DNA of 64,000 bases, from NCBI GenBank assembly GCA_004794655.1, contig SMMW01000559.1, positions 2,046,001 to 2,110,000 of the forward strand, written 5' to 3'. A model generated the notes under the pieces. That model was not told the origin of the DNA and did no database searches. It was given only the letters and a program-made list of their open reading frames with translations. This document shows positions 62,301 to 64,000 of this stretch, piece by piece (within the stretch, counting starts at the first letter, position 1; every line of letters starts with the position of its first letter). Made by a program: the position numbers and the translations under genes. The DNA comes from Marisa cornuarietis. Its lineage: Eukaryota; Mollusca; Gastropoda; Architaenioglossa; Ampullariidae.

Positions 62301-63690
62301 AGTAGCCAAGTTAATGGACAAAAAAGCAAGCCTAAGCCAAAGGTCAGAAACCATTGCAAGCACAATAAAGAAACTATGAAAGGAGCTTGGAAGAATGGAA
62401 ATCATTTTTTTTTTTAGAAATTGATGTCAACAAACAACCATGAAATTCTAATAGGATCTTCACATCATCTCTCCATCTCATTATGTGATTTCACAAAACA
62501 TAGGCCAGCCAACACTCACTGACACAAAGCATCTAACTAATGTAACAACTACTTCAGGATGTATTCCTCACAAATCTCAGTTATGTGACCATGATAAACT
62601 TTCACACTCACATTTGAAATATGCTCTTCTTTTACTATAATTTTGTTTAAAAAGAGATAAAACAAGTTTTAGGGGCAAGATTTACTTGGCAGTTCTGAGA
62701 CAAAAGAGGCACAAAGCATTTGTAAAAATCAACAGTTTATTTTAAGCTGTAATTAAACAGCACCTTACAGTAAAAGCATTACAACATTTAAGTGCTTACC
62801 ATACACTTTATCACCTGCAGCAGATGTTCTGGACCACCTGATCTTACTGGGAGATGCAAGTGACACGTTAGTACTGACATCAGCTTTCTTGGAGACATTG
62901 CCAACTGCTGGACATAACAGCCTATTCTGTCCTTGATTGCTGTAGACAGTCACTGTTACCTCAACTGTCAGGCACTGACCTGACCCGCACATGGTCAGAC
63001 TAACTGGGAAGGATCCTGGGTACAAGTAAGTGTACTTGATGCTACCAGTTGTTGAACTGATAATAGTGCCATCACCAAGGTTCCAAGAAAAGGAGGAGAT
63101 AAGATTGGGATAGCCAGTGCAAGTTATGGTTATTGGTGTATAAACAGTAGTGGGAGAACTTTTTGTCAGGACAATGTCTGAAAGCATGTGGAGGGCAAGA
63201 GGAACCTGAAAATGGTCACAAAAGAAAGTTAAGTATAAAGTATAAAGGTGAAATTTATCAAAAAGGTAATTTTATATGTTCATGTGTGCAACTGAGTGTG
63301 TGTGTGGGCACGTGCATGTATGTTTGCATGTGTGTATATATATACACCAAAAACTAACTAAAAATAAACTGAGCAATGAATTGGAAGGTGGGATTAAACA
63401 GAAATTACTTAGCAATTAATCACACACCCGCATGTATCTCTTTCCACAAAGGTTAAGGGCAGTAGATGAGATTGTGTCACTGGTGCAGTCAGAGCAGCTG
63501 AGTGACGTGTCTTCATGTCCACACAGACAGTTGACAGTAGAATTCTGATAGGCAAAGTAACTGAAAGCTTCAGAGAAACAAAAGTCCCGGCAAGCACCAA
63601 TATCTCGCTGTGAAGTGAAAATCCGGTGCTGTACAGTGGCCATGACACGTGTATCTGGACTGAATACACAAGATGCTGCCTCAAGTGGAC
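24737..63690 (-). CDS. polycystin-1 (whole in-window span, 37 exons, 5' end outside the window)
   Basis: A very large receptor-channel subunit. Polycystin-1 has a long adhesive ectodomain, is self-cleaved at a GPS site, spans the membrane eleven times and assembles with polycystin-2 through the channel domain and a C-terminal coiled coil. The 37 exons listed below join in one frame with all phases matched, giving about 4577 aa before a TGA at 24739-24737. Order (residues counted from the window edge): WSC ~20-87, PKD ~95-200, two CTLDs ~224-475, conserved linker ~476-562, LDL-A-like ~570-605, ~15 PKD repeats, REJ from ~2110, GAIN/GPS ~2640-3055, PLAT ~3100-3235, TM2-TM5, TM6, polycystin domain, TM7-TM11 with pore, tail. 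The tail segment RVKFEGLPSLPSRSS is close to vertebrate polycystin-1, which favours true PKD1 over PKD1-like paralogs. Any N-terminal LRRs and signal peptide would lie beyond 63690. Confidence 0.95.
25658..25855 (-). CDS. PKD1 exon 36: conserved C-terminal segment and coiled coil
   Basis: Acceptor TAACAACAG region (exon starts GCATTCCGG), donor GCT|GTAAGT, phase 0. Encodes AFRRVKFEGLPSLPSRSSSS, a Ser-rich stretch, then LLPRWEKFLTLFEAV, the start of the coiled coil that in vertebrates assembles with polycystin-2. The RVKFEG-LPSRSS block is strongly conserved with vertebrate polycystin-1. Confidence 0.94.
26892..27209 (-). CDS. PKD1 exon 35: pore loop and TM11
   Basis: Acceptor TTCTTTCAG, donor CCT|GTGAGT, phase 0. 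Encodes FFGSIVQGYRSFQSTLLTLF, then the predicted filter region GIMRGSIDF, TM11/S6 ending IALAIAILQDSY, and a cytosolic MLRRFKLWAGFTKPKP. The filter position reads Arg-Gly-Ser instead of the Leu-Gly-Asp of polycystin-2. Confidence 0.95.
27475..27735. repeat. degenerate minisatellite in a PKD1 intron
   Basis: About a dozen imperfect copies of a roughly 20-base unit close to ATTACTGTTTGGTACACTNT. It lies in the intron between exons 34 and 35. Confidence 0.7.
28074..28196 (-). CDS. PKD1 exon 34: S4-S5 linker and TM10
   Basis: Acceptor GCAGCTCAG, donor CTG|GTAATG, phase 0. Encodes VRFIHPLHVHVLTLSTASGR and TM10 (AAASFIFLLLFLIYAQFGYL), corresponding to S5 of the channel core. Confidence 0.93.
29649..29936 (-). 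CDS. PKD1 exon 33: TM7 to TM9
   Basis: Acceptor TTCATCAG, donor AAG|GTAACC, phase 0. Encodes VLLLLAGLYLISYSVITAIQ (TM7), NWLELLCSLMCLTSIGLYLA (TM8) and HEVLRCVHAFLLFLLFLK (TM9). Confidence 0.95.
30745..30830 (-). CDS. PKD1 exon 32: end of polycystin domain, entry to TM7
   Basis: Acceptor ATTGTAG, donor CAG|GTAAAT. Encodes GVLASHSITTHRLMIFCWKR then FDPLYICQ. It is separated from exon 31 by a 4.4-kb intron that holds a broken LINE. Confidence 0.88.
31310..31385 (+). repeat. short dispersed repeat, copy B
   Basis: (TTTG)n tract, then GTTTAACGCCGT and GCCAGCAACTAGGGCTATAT followed by AACGGCA, shared with 14797-14826. It interrupts the 5' part of the LINE. Confidence 0.5.
32803..34045. mobile_element. 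putative DNA element inserted in the LINE, with internal tandem duplication
   Basis: It splits the LINE RT between QAGFRKVRSPM and TIQFFTLRQ. The edges are inverted: TGTAATGTTTTG at 32803 and CGAAACATTACA at 34034-34045 (11 of 12 complementary). No clear target-site duplication is seen. Inside, two diverged copies of a unit of about 220-240 bases (about 33140-33360 and 33361-33598) each end GTGTGCAGGTCAG and share a segment reading CACGGAACACAAGA. No transposase is present, so if real it is non-autonomous. Confidence 0.45.
34524..34691. mobile_element. small insertion with 8-bp target-site duplication inside the LINE
   Basis: 168 bases flanked by TTTCAGTC at 34516-34523 and 34692-34699. Removing the insert and one copy restores LINE coding NVLSV-LLYGSE, so this is a clean, later insertion. 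It is GC-richer than its surroundings and shows no tRNA-like boxes or clear terminal inverted repeats. I cannot name the family. Confidence 0.7.
35269..35360 (-). CDS. PKD1 exon 31: polycystin domain
   Basis: Acceptor TGTGTGTAG, donor TCTG|GTATGA. Encodes SRALFIEWTAYSPASDLTSC and VTLLLEFPIS, matching the family pattern TRA-x-F-x-E-x-T-x-Y then LLxEFPxxG. Confidence 0.93.
35673..35798 (-). CDS. PKD1 exon 30: polycystin domain, GGGY motif, GC donor
   Basis: Acceptor TGCCACAG; the donor is AG|GCAAGT, a GC-AG intron. Encodes WPKFGHDLLYPGGGYVQELG, then NMLQSLRNSRWLDR. The Y-x-GGGY-V and RWLDR elements are diagnostic of the polycystin domain. With exon 31 the joined sequence reads NSRWLDRRSRALFIEW, which confirms the non-canonical donor. 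Confidence 0.92.
36183..36318 (-). CDS. PKD1 exon 29: polycystin (TOP) domain
   Basis: Acceptor TTTAAACAG, donor AAC|GTGAGC. Encodes GCLRNASQKCVGQLTFSEDM, then SYAISWDSIGNASWIHSSAD. Cysteines and Trp positions fit the TOP domain. Confidence 0.9.
36813..36943 (-). CDS. PKD1 exon 28: polycystin domain start
   Basis: Acceptor ACACCAG, donor TTAG|GTAAAT. Encodes TDMFWDWACQVLTPVLHRQE, then NPILLGPARLRQIRSTL. The F-W-x-W and LxGxxRxRQxR motifs are hallmarks of polycystin proteins, in the large TM6-TM7 extracellular loop. Confidence 0.92.
37330..37568 (-). CDS. PKD1 exon 27: TM6 (channel S1)
   Basis: Acceptor TTGTCATAG, donor AAAC|GTGAGG. Encodes DVKFRPIGGFALLQAQEEGK, a basic RQMRRMLRQ run and TM6 (ATAYLLFISTLLAAAYLYFG), the first helix of the TRP-like channel core. 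Confidence 0.93.
37925..38035 (-). CDS. PKD1 exon 26: end of TM5 and cytosolic loop
   Basis: Acceptor GTTTCTAG, donor AAG|GTAAAC, phase 0. Encodes VVALALYAAVVTKDAEKDME to PRVEANEQIK, continuing TM5 then a charged loop. Confidence 0.9.
38390..38520. other. GC-rich island in an AT-rich intron
   Basis: A 130-base block much richer in G and C (AGGCGGGAAAGTGAAGCCG start, CCGACGATCGGTGTTGGCAC middle), just before the transposase fossil. It may be an unrelated SINE-like fragment or the transposon edge; nothing decisive seen. Confidence 0.25.
38826..39696 (+). pseudogene. P-element/THAP9-like transposase fossil
   Basis: The + frame reads FSALRVKLASQVLSHSVAAD, then VTLGVLSEEASEIVFFVEPT. Next comes SLVQLWDDLCKMKEVKFFHN, then RLNQECVKKTSFSLTRGKRH, matching the transposase block that in THAP9-like proteins contains LNQD...FF..RG. 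After a stop at 39298 and frame changes it continues as EELFIPEDNILTYIAGYIAK and on to LVPTSQLVTFVEKLEI. The N-terminal THAP DNA-binding domain is not recognisable. It sits in the intron between PKD1 exons 25 and 26, opposite to PKD1, and is clearly disabled. Confidence 0.75.
40521..40741 (-). CDS. PKD1 exon 25: TM4 and TM5
   Basis: Acceptor ATTGTTTAG, donor AAG|GTGAGT. Encodes HMQALNGNSEDERCRLPSF, TM4 (VGYAICLVMSVISVIMVLLY) and TM5 (WLFSVLVTFLVSAFILEPVK). The E-P-V/L-K end of TM5 is a conserved polycystin feature. Confidence 0.94.
41462..41550 (-). CDS. PKD1 exon 24: short cytosolic-loop exon
   Basis: Acceptor TTTTTTCCGCAG, donor AAAC|GTGAGA. Encodes DSTFMHRDSIMHSFLNAGKS to SAMLK. It is needed: exon 23 ends with two bases and exon 25 starts with two, and only this 89-base exon restores the frame. 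Confidence 0.82.
41781..42058 (-). CDS. PKD1 exon 23: acidic/basic cytosolic loop
   Basis: Acceptor TTTGTTTAG, donor ACAG|GTCTGT. Encodes SETAMDSDEEFMQRLDQIDR, then alternating Lys- and Ser-rich segments, an acidic EDLFDSGDEWTYEDMEPS patch and a KKKK run. Probably disordered with many phosphorylation sites. Confidence 0.82.
42132..42153. repeat. short perfect hairpin
   Basis: TGTAGTTAA-AGCC-TTAACTACA: a 9-base perfect inverted repeat with a 4-base loop, just left of exon 23 in the exon 22-23 intron. It may mark the end of an inserted element covering 42100-43330. Confidence 0.4.
42560..43330. repeat. GC-rich inserted block with tandem repeat of about 68 bases
   Basis: From 42663, units beginning ACACAGAAGAGA recur at 42731 and (partial) 42800, each holding GCCGTTGTC and GGCTCTCCCTGGCACCAC. 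The wider block is GC-rich against its intron background. It could be part of a non-autonomous transposon; no coding domain seen despite some open frames. Confidence 0.5.
43709..43966 (-). CDS. PKD1 exon 22: cytosolic loop
   Basis: Acceptor GTATCTAG, donor AAG|GTGAGA, phase 0 both ends. Encodes RQSALVGMFQRTHDLMWNHE, a Ser/Pro-rich part and a Lys-rich end (TLKTSTAEKKLAPDK). Confidence 0.82.
44104..44202 (-). CDS. PKD1 exon 21: cytosolic loop
   Basis: Acceptor TTTTTTTACAG, donor AAG|GTAATT, phase 0 both ends. 33 residues, PISSQLRRTTTVNPTRKDQQ and a Ser/Thr-rich end; possibly skippable without a frameshift. Confidence 0.75.
44371..44532 (-). CDS. PKD1 exon 20: cytosolic loop TM3-TM4
   Basis: Acceptor TTGTTACAG, donor CCT|GTAGGT (chosen because it keeps phase 0 with exon 21; the GT four bases further would not). 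Encodes PGIFQQVQRPQSAQTLEIEA to FFERESTAESIP, hydrophilic and unlike any domain I know. Confidence 0.82.
44990..45570. repeat. degenerate long-unit tandem repeat in a PKD1 intron
   Basis: Units of about 90-110 bases sharing ATCAGAAATCCTAGTTAACC followed by TACTGCACTAAATCAGTCATC recur at about 45000, 45090, 45190, 45280, 45470 and 45520. Unrelated sequence interrupts them at about 45290-45455. The block lies in the intron between exons 19 and 20. Confidence 0.6.
45735..46069 (-). CDS. PKD1 exon 19: TM2 and TM3
   Basis: Acceptor CTGTTGTAG, donor CAG|GTGTGT. Encodes PEELHSFSHVFRSSLSNSWA, the RFTRVQRASCC run into TM2 (VALLYLYMFVSAVWYGLL) and TM3 (WEDLIIALVSGTITFPIGLG). The R-x-x-R-A-x-C-C entry into TM2 is typical for polycystin-1. 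Confidence 0.94.
46674..46836 (-). CDS. PKD1 exon 18: end of PLAT
   Basis: Acceptor TTTTTTCAG, donor GCAG|GTAACA. Encodes VRLWHDNAGSSPSWYVVQVH and YVFNAHTWLSLEVETGKLQK. The LWHDN-x-G-x-x-PSW-Y motif is the PLAT hallmark. Confidence 0.95.
47007..47152 (-). CDS. PKD1 exon 17: PLAT domain
   Basis: Acceptor TTCGTAG, donor AAA|GTGAGT. Encodes GTTAHVGIKLYGKYGKTEAR, then FQRNSRDDFLIATDKELGSL. The PLAT/LH2 domain lies in the first cytosolic loop and binds lipids and proteins in the family. Confidence 0.92.
47328..47523 (-). CDS. PKD1 exon 16: TM1 and start of PLAT
   Basis: Acceptor GATTTACAG, donor GCAG|GTAATA. Encodes KLQLGLNPMALTAVSVILIL and the rest of TM1, then CGKDGLFKYYITVTTGRQIG, the first PLAT strands. 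Confidence 0.93.
47677..47932 (-). CDS. PKD1 exon 15: GPS autoproteolysis site
   Basis: Acceptor TCCACAG, donor GCA|GTAAGC. Encodes the GPS motif CQYFDEAASKWATSGCS then IATVCNCNHLTVFGG: all four cysteines, the Trp and the cleavage tripeptide His-Leu-Thr are present (cleavage expected between Leu and Thr, 47737/47736). Self-cleavage should therefore be possible, leaving the ectodomain attached non-covalently. Confidence 0.94.
48104..48615 (-). CDS. PKD1 exon 14: GAIN subdomain
   Basis: Acceptor TGTTTTCAG, donor ACG|GTAAGT. Encodes VLEVVIMLKDNPFTWGYWND to HYTFFVSER, beta-rich sequence with several N-glycosylation sites (NFSITNNS, NNSS). Confidence 0.92.
49084..49614 (-). CDS. PKD1 exon 13: GAIN subdomain A
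   Basis: Acceptor TGATGTAG, donor GAG|GTAAAC. Encodes EFSNGYQYSRYSTLILQSLQ through VTDSFGLARSVTVVVLRS to LPDDLFSTMSSSDE. Helices followed by beta strands fit the GAIN fold that folds around the GPS. Confidence 0.9.
49910..50210 (-). CDS. PKD1 exon 12: end of REJ, helical region before GAIN
   Basis: Acceptor CATTGCAG, donor ACA|GTAAGT. Encodes WVAFKDMPTGSMNESQHLLS to YGLNLLT, helical and Ser/Gln-rich, typical of the stretch between REJ and GAIN. Confidence 0.9.
50418..50620 (+). mobile_element. tRNA-derived SINE-like element
   Basis: Begins with an A-box-like TGGTTAGTGCACTC and, 35-40 bases on, a B-box-like GTGTTCAAAGC, the internal RNA polymerase III promoter layout of tRNA-derived SINEs. 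A non-tRNA body follows. It lies in the intron between PKD1 exons 11 and 12, antisense to PKD1. Ends are approximate. Confidence 0.5.
50779..51413 (-). CDS. PKD1 exon 11: REJ domain
   Basis: Acceptor TTTACCAG, donor AAC|GTGAGT. Encodes VEVSTSSPGVLEVGILCVSC, then the QCMNCTCPLKYSWTVYED segment and FTIIMECQNGSKSPGRASI, characteristic of REJ modules in polycystin-1 family proteins, ending DQDGASAEALR. Confidence 0.93.
51635..51775 (-). CDS. PKD1 exon 10: REJ domain
   Basis: Acceptor TGCATGCAG, donor ATT|GTAAGT, phase 0 both ends. Encodes VSAAGGCFQPLTTSTSKYCV to STFQI, continuing the REJ (receptor for egg jelly) region. Confidence 0.88.
52085..52372 (-). mobile_element. tRNA-derived SINE-like element
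   Basis: On the - strand a head with TAGTTATAGTGC (A-box-like) is followed by GGTTCAATACC, an exact match to the B-box consensus GGTTCRANNCC, then a body with GGGTCTTTAACACCACCCAC. It sits just downstream of the giant exon in the intron between exons 9 and 10, in the same orientation as PKD1. Ends are approximate. Confidence 0.55.
52426..57563 (-). CDS. PKD1 exon 9: giant exon with LDL-A-like region, PKD array and start of REJ
   Basis: Single exon of 5138 bases, acceptor TTTTTTTTTAG, donor GAG|GTATGA. It starts CRSNVFVSCGSAAEARNC, then the LDL-A-like PCPLLNTCINSSVPCSC. From about 56900 to 52906 it encodes about 15 PKD repeats of about 88 residues, most ending in a Y-x-V-x-V-x-A-x-N strand; only a few keep the WxFGDG loop (WQFGDG in the second). 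From about 52905 the REJ domain begins (LQCDLPVVSPVGSGSRTVL to YSWSCTE). Many N-glycosylation sites. The PKD repeats are the extended, force-bearing part of the ectodomain. Confidence 0.97.
57890..58021 (-). CDS. PKD1 exon 8: conserved linker before LDL-A
   Basis: Acceptor TTAAACAG, donor CCAG|GTGAAC. Encodes VWFAREGILYEVNVQLEAY, then ALTIMVLRPSC and TLIRPG. The I-x-V-LRP-x-C and RPGC pattern matches polycystin-1 between the lectin and LDL-A regions. Confidence 0.85.
58300..58428 (-). CDS. PKD1 exon 7: linker after the lectin domains
   Basis: Acceptor CTCCACAG, donor CCTG|GTATGT, phase 1 at both ends. Encodes AVVQTDLYITGTIDGETSIT to VSVIFPG. It leads into the FPG-W segment of exon 8, a conserved polycystin-1 linker. 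Confidence 0.82.
58895..59103 (-). CDS. PKD1 exon 6: C-type lectin domain 2, second half
   Basis: Acceptor TCTTGCAG, donor AATG|GTAAAC. Encodes NTSWIGLSAPKLLGHYMWVD, then PCVALTPSGLWEATDC and LPYICEY. The WIGL core and four cysteines are intact; the Ca2+ motif positions read WVDGS and WEA rather than EPN and WND. Confidence 0.92.
59239..59305. repeat. (CA)n microsatellite
   Basis: 67 bases of uninterrupted CA/TG, about 33 repeats, 136 bases upstream (in transcript sense) of PKD1 exon 6. Length polymorphism is likely. Confidence 0.97.
59726..60265. mobile_element. foldback-type element with 9-bp target-site duplication
   Basis: The left arm carries five head-to-tail copies of GACACTTAATCCCC-like units (59732-59815). 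The right arm carries the inverse (GGGGATTAAGTGTC-like, about 60181-60261). The two arms can pair over about 80 bases. The 540-base element is flanked by CAGACTTAG at 59717-59725 and 60266-60274. The inner part is AT-rich with no coding potential. Long inverted arms made of short tandem repeats define foldback elements; a 9-bp duplication fits Mutator- or P-superfamily-like transposases. It lies in the intron between PKD1 exons 5 and 6. Confidence 0.8.
60706..60889 (-). CDS. PKD1 exon 5: C-type lectin domain 2, first half
   Basis: Acceptor TTATTTCAG, donor AAAAA|GTGAG. Encodes APIQCPDGVQLGSNSHCFY through WMVARKQCNNQHAGDLAVLT to SLHLK. This is a second CTLD directly after the first; vertebrate polycystin-1 has one. 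Too broken up to be seen as one long reading frame, but both phases fit. Confidence 0.9.
61154..61336 (-). CDS. PKD1 exon 4: C-type lectin domain 1, second half
   Basis: Acceptor TTCTGTAG, donor AAAG|GTAATA. Encodes EESFIGAEYDGSEYKWVATS to the last cysteines (GNCLAISS, PVSCSSQYGYICHK). The EPN/QPD and WND calcium-sugar motifs are absent, so classical Ca2+-dependent sugar binding is unlikely. Confidence 0.88.
61635..61814 (-). CDS. PKD1 exon 3: C-type lectin domain 1, first half
   Basis: Acceptor CATCACAG, donor TCAG|GTGAGA. Encodes GVCKGSWTQFQDMCIKV to LKSVYLPS, with the first three cysteines of a long-form CTLD and the AAC-QNLGAFLLTF helix/strand. Phase 1 at both ends. Confidence 0.9.
62800..63205 (-). 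CDS. PKD1 exon 2: first PKD repeat
   Basis: Acceptor CATTTTCAG, donor TATG|GTAAGC. Encodes an Ig-like PKD repeat with the classic WNLGDG motif, YLYPGSFPVSLT strand and a Cys pair, then a linker with NVS glycosylation sites. A PKD repeat between WSC and the lectin domain is the usual polycystin-1 order. Confidence 0.92.
63206..63427. repeat. TG/TA-rich low-complexity intron segment
   Basis: Alternating TGTG/TATA/CATG runs at about 63290-63345; a similar ACAC/ATAT-rich run lies at 63715-63830 beyond exon 1. Simple-sequence intron DNA, no gene. Confidence 0.5.
63428..63690 (-). CDS. PKD1 exon 1 of window: WSC domain
   Basis: Acceptor TTTAACAG, donor CGG|GTGTGTG. Encodes PLEAASCVFSPDTRVMA, then a WSC domain with its cysteines: GACRDFCFSEAFSYFAYQ, then NCLCGHE, CSDCTSD and LCGKRYMR. 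It begins with two bases of a split codon, so at least one more exon lies to the right. Confidence 0.9.
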
Positions 63691-64000
63691 CTGTTAAATA
63701 TTGTCACAAGTGAATATGCATGTATGTCTGCACACATGCATGCACCCACAGAATATAAACACATAATATGTACACACAACATGCACACACAATATATACA
63801 CACAATATGCAAACTTACATATAACCTCATGGTGAAATTCGATGGAAAAAAGTATTAAAACTTGTTTCAGATATCAGAACCATTCTCCAGGATTATGGCA
63901 TGTTCAAGTATAATCACTTATGTTTCTTCTACCTCCCTCCTACAAAAAAATCCCATTGCCCAATATTTCAAACCTTTAAACCTTTAAAGATATTTACTCT
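63691..64000. other. intron at the right edge
   Basis: No exon recognised. The PKD1 frame enters exon 1 of the window mid-codon, so the preceding exon lies beyond 64000. The segment is mostly ACAC/ATAT low complexity. Confidence 0.6.

Noticed and set aside
1..64000. CRISPR arrays, bacterial operons, prophage or tRNA/rRNA genes
   Set aside because: The window is spliced animal DNA. The tandem repeats lack CRISPR spacing, and the tRNA-like boxes belong to SINE-like elements, not intact tRNAs.

Overview
The window is nuclear DNA of an animal. It is AT-rich, with GT-AG introns of 0.1 to 5 kb and many fragmentary transposons. Protein similarity and the repeat types (RTE-like LINE pieces, tRNA-derived SINEs, a short motif ending in CTATATAACGGC) suggest a lophotrochozoan, plausibly a gastropod mollusc. 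The species is inferred, not shown.

Two protein-coding genes can be reconstructed exon by exon with matching splice phases. The first is a tweety-homolog (TTYH) gene on the + strand, with 13 coding exons from 10178 to about 20051 (about 505 aa, five membrane segments). The second is a polycystin-1 (PKD1) gene on the - strand. It has 37 coding exons from 63690 down to the stop at 24737 and runs off the right edge at its 5' side. The in-window part codes for about 4577 aa. In order it holds a WSC domain, a PKD repeat, two C-type lectin domains, an LDL-A-like region, about 15 PKD repeats in one 5.1-kb exon, REJ, GAIN/GPS, PLAT, eleven membrane segments with a polycystin (TOP) domain, and a coiled-coil tail. 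The two genes converge tail to tail with a gene-free gap of about 3 to 4.7 kb.

Layout. 1-4958 is AT-rich with no secure gene. 4959-5900 is richer in GC and CpG, with three CCAAT boxes, a TATA-like box and a candidate first coding exon on the - strand. 7300-8250 is a second CpG-rich block with a CRE-like site and may be the tweety promoter. 10178-21500 is tweety, with a LINE 3' remnant just before its twelfth coding exon. 21500-24736 is 3'UTR or intergenic DNA. 24737-63690 is PKD1. Its introns hold a broken RTE-like LINE (31070-35115) that carries younger insertions, a P-element/THAP9-like transposase fossil (38826-39696), two SINE-like elements, degenerate tandem repeats, a foldback element with 9-bp target duplications (59726-60265) and a (CA)n microsatellite.

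Polycystin-1 normally assembles with polycystin-2 as a receptor-channel complex, and tweety homologs are membrane proteins linked to anion transport. Nothing in the sequence ties the two genes functionally. I found no convincing new multi-gene system. The most interesting signals are the unusual predicted pore of this polycystin-1, its second lectin domain, a GC-AG intron inside its polycystin domain, and the foldback element.
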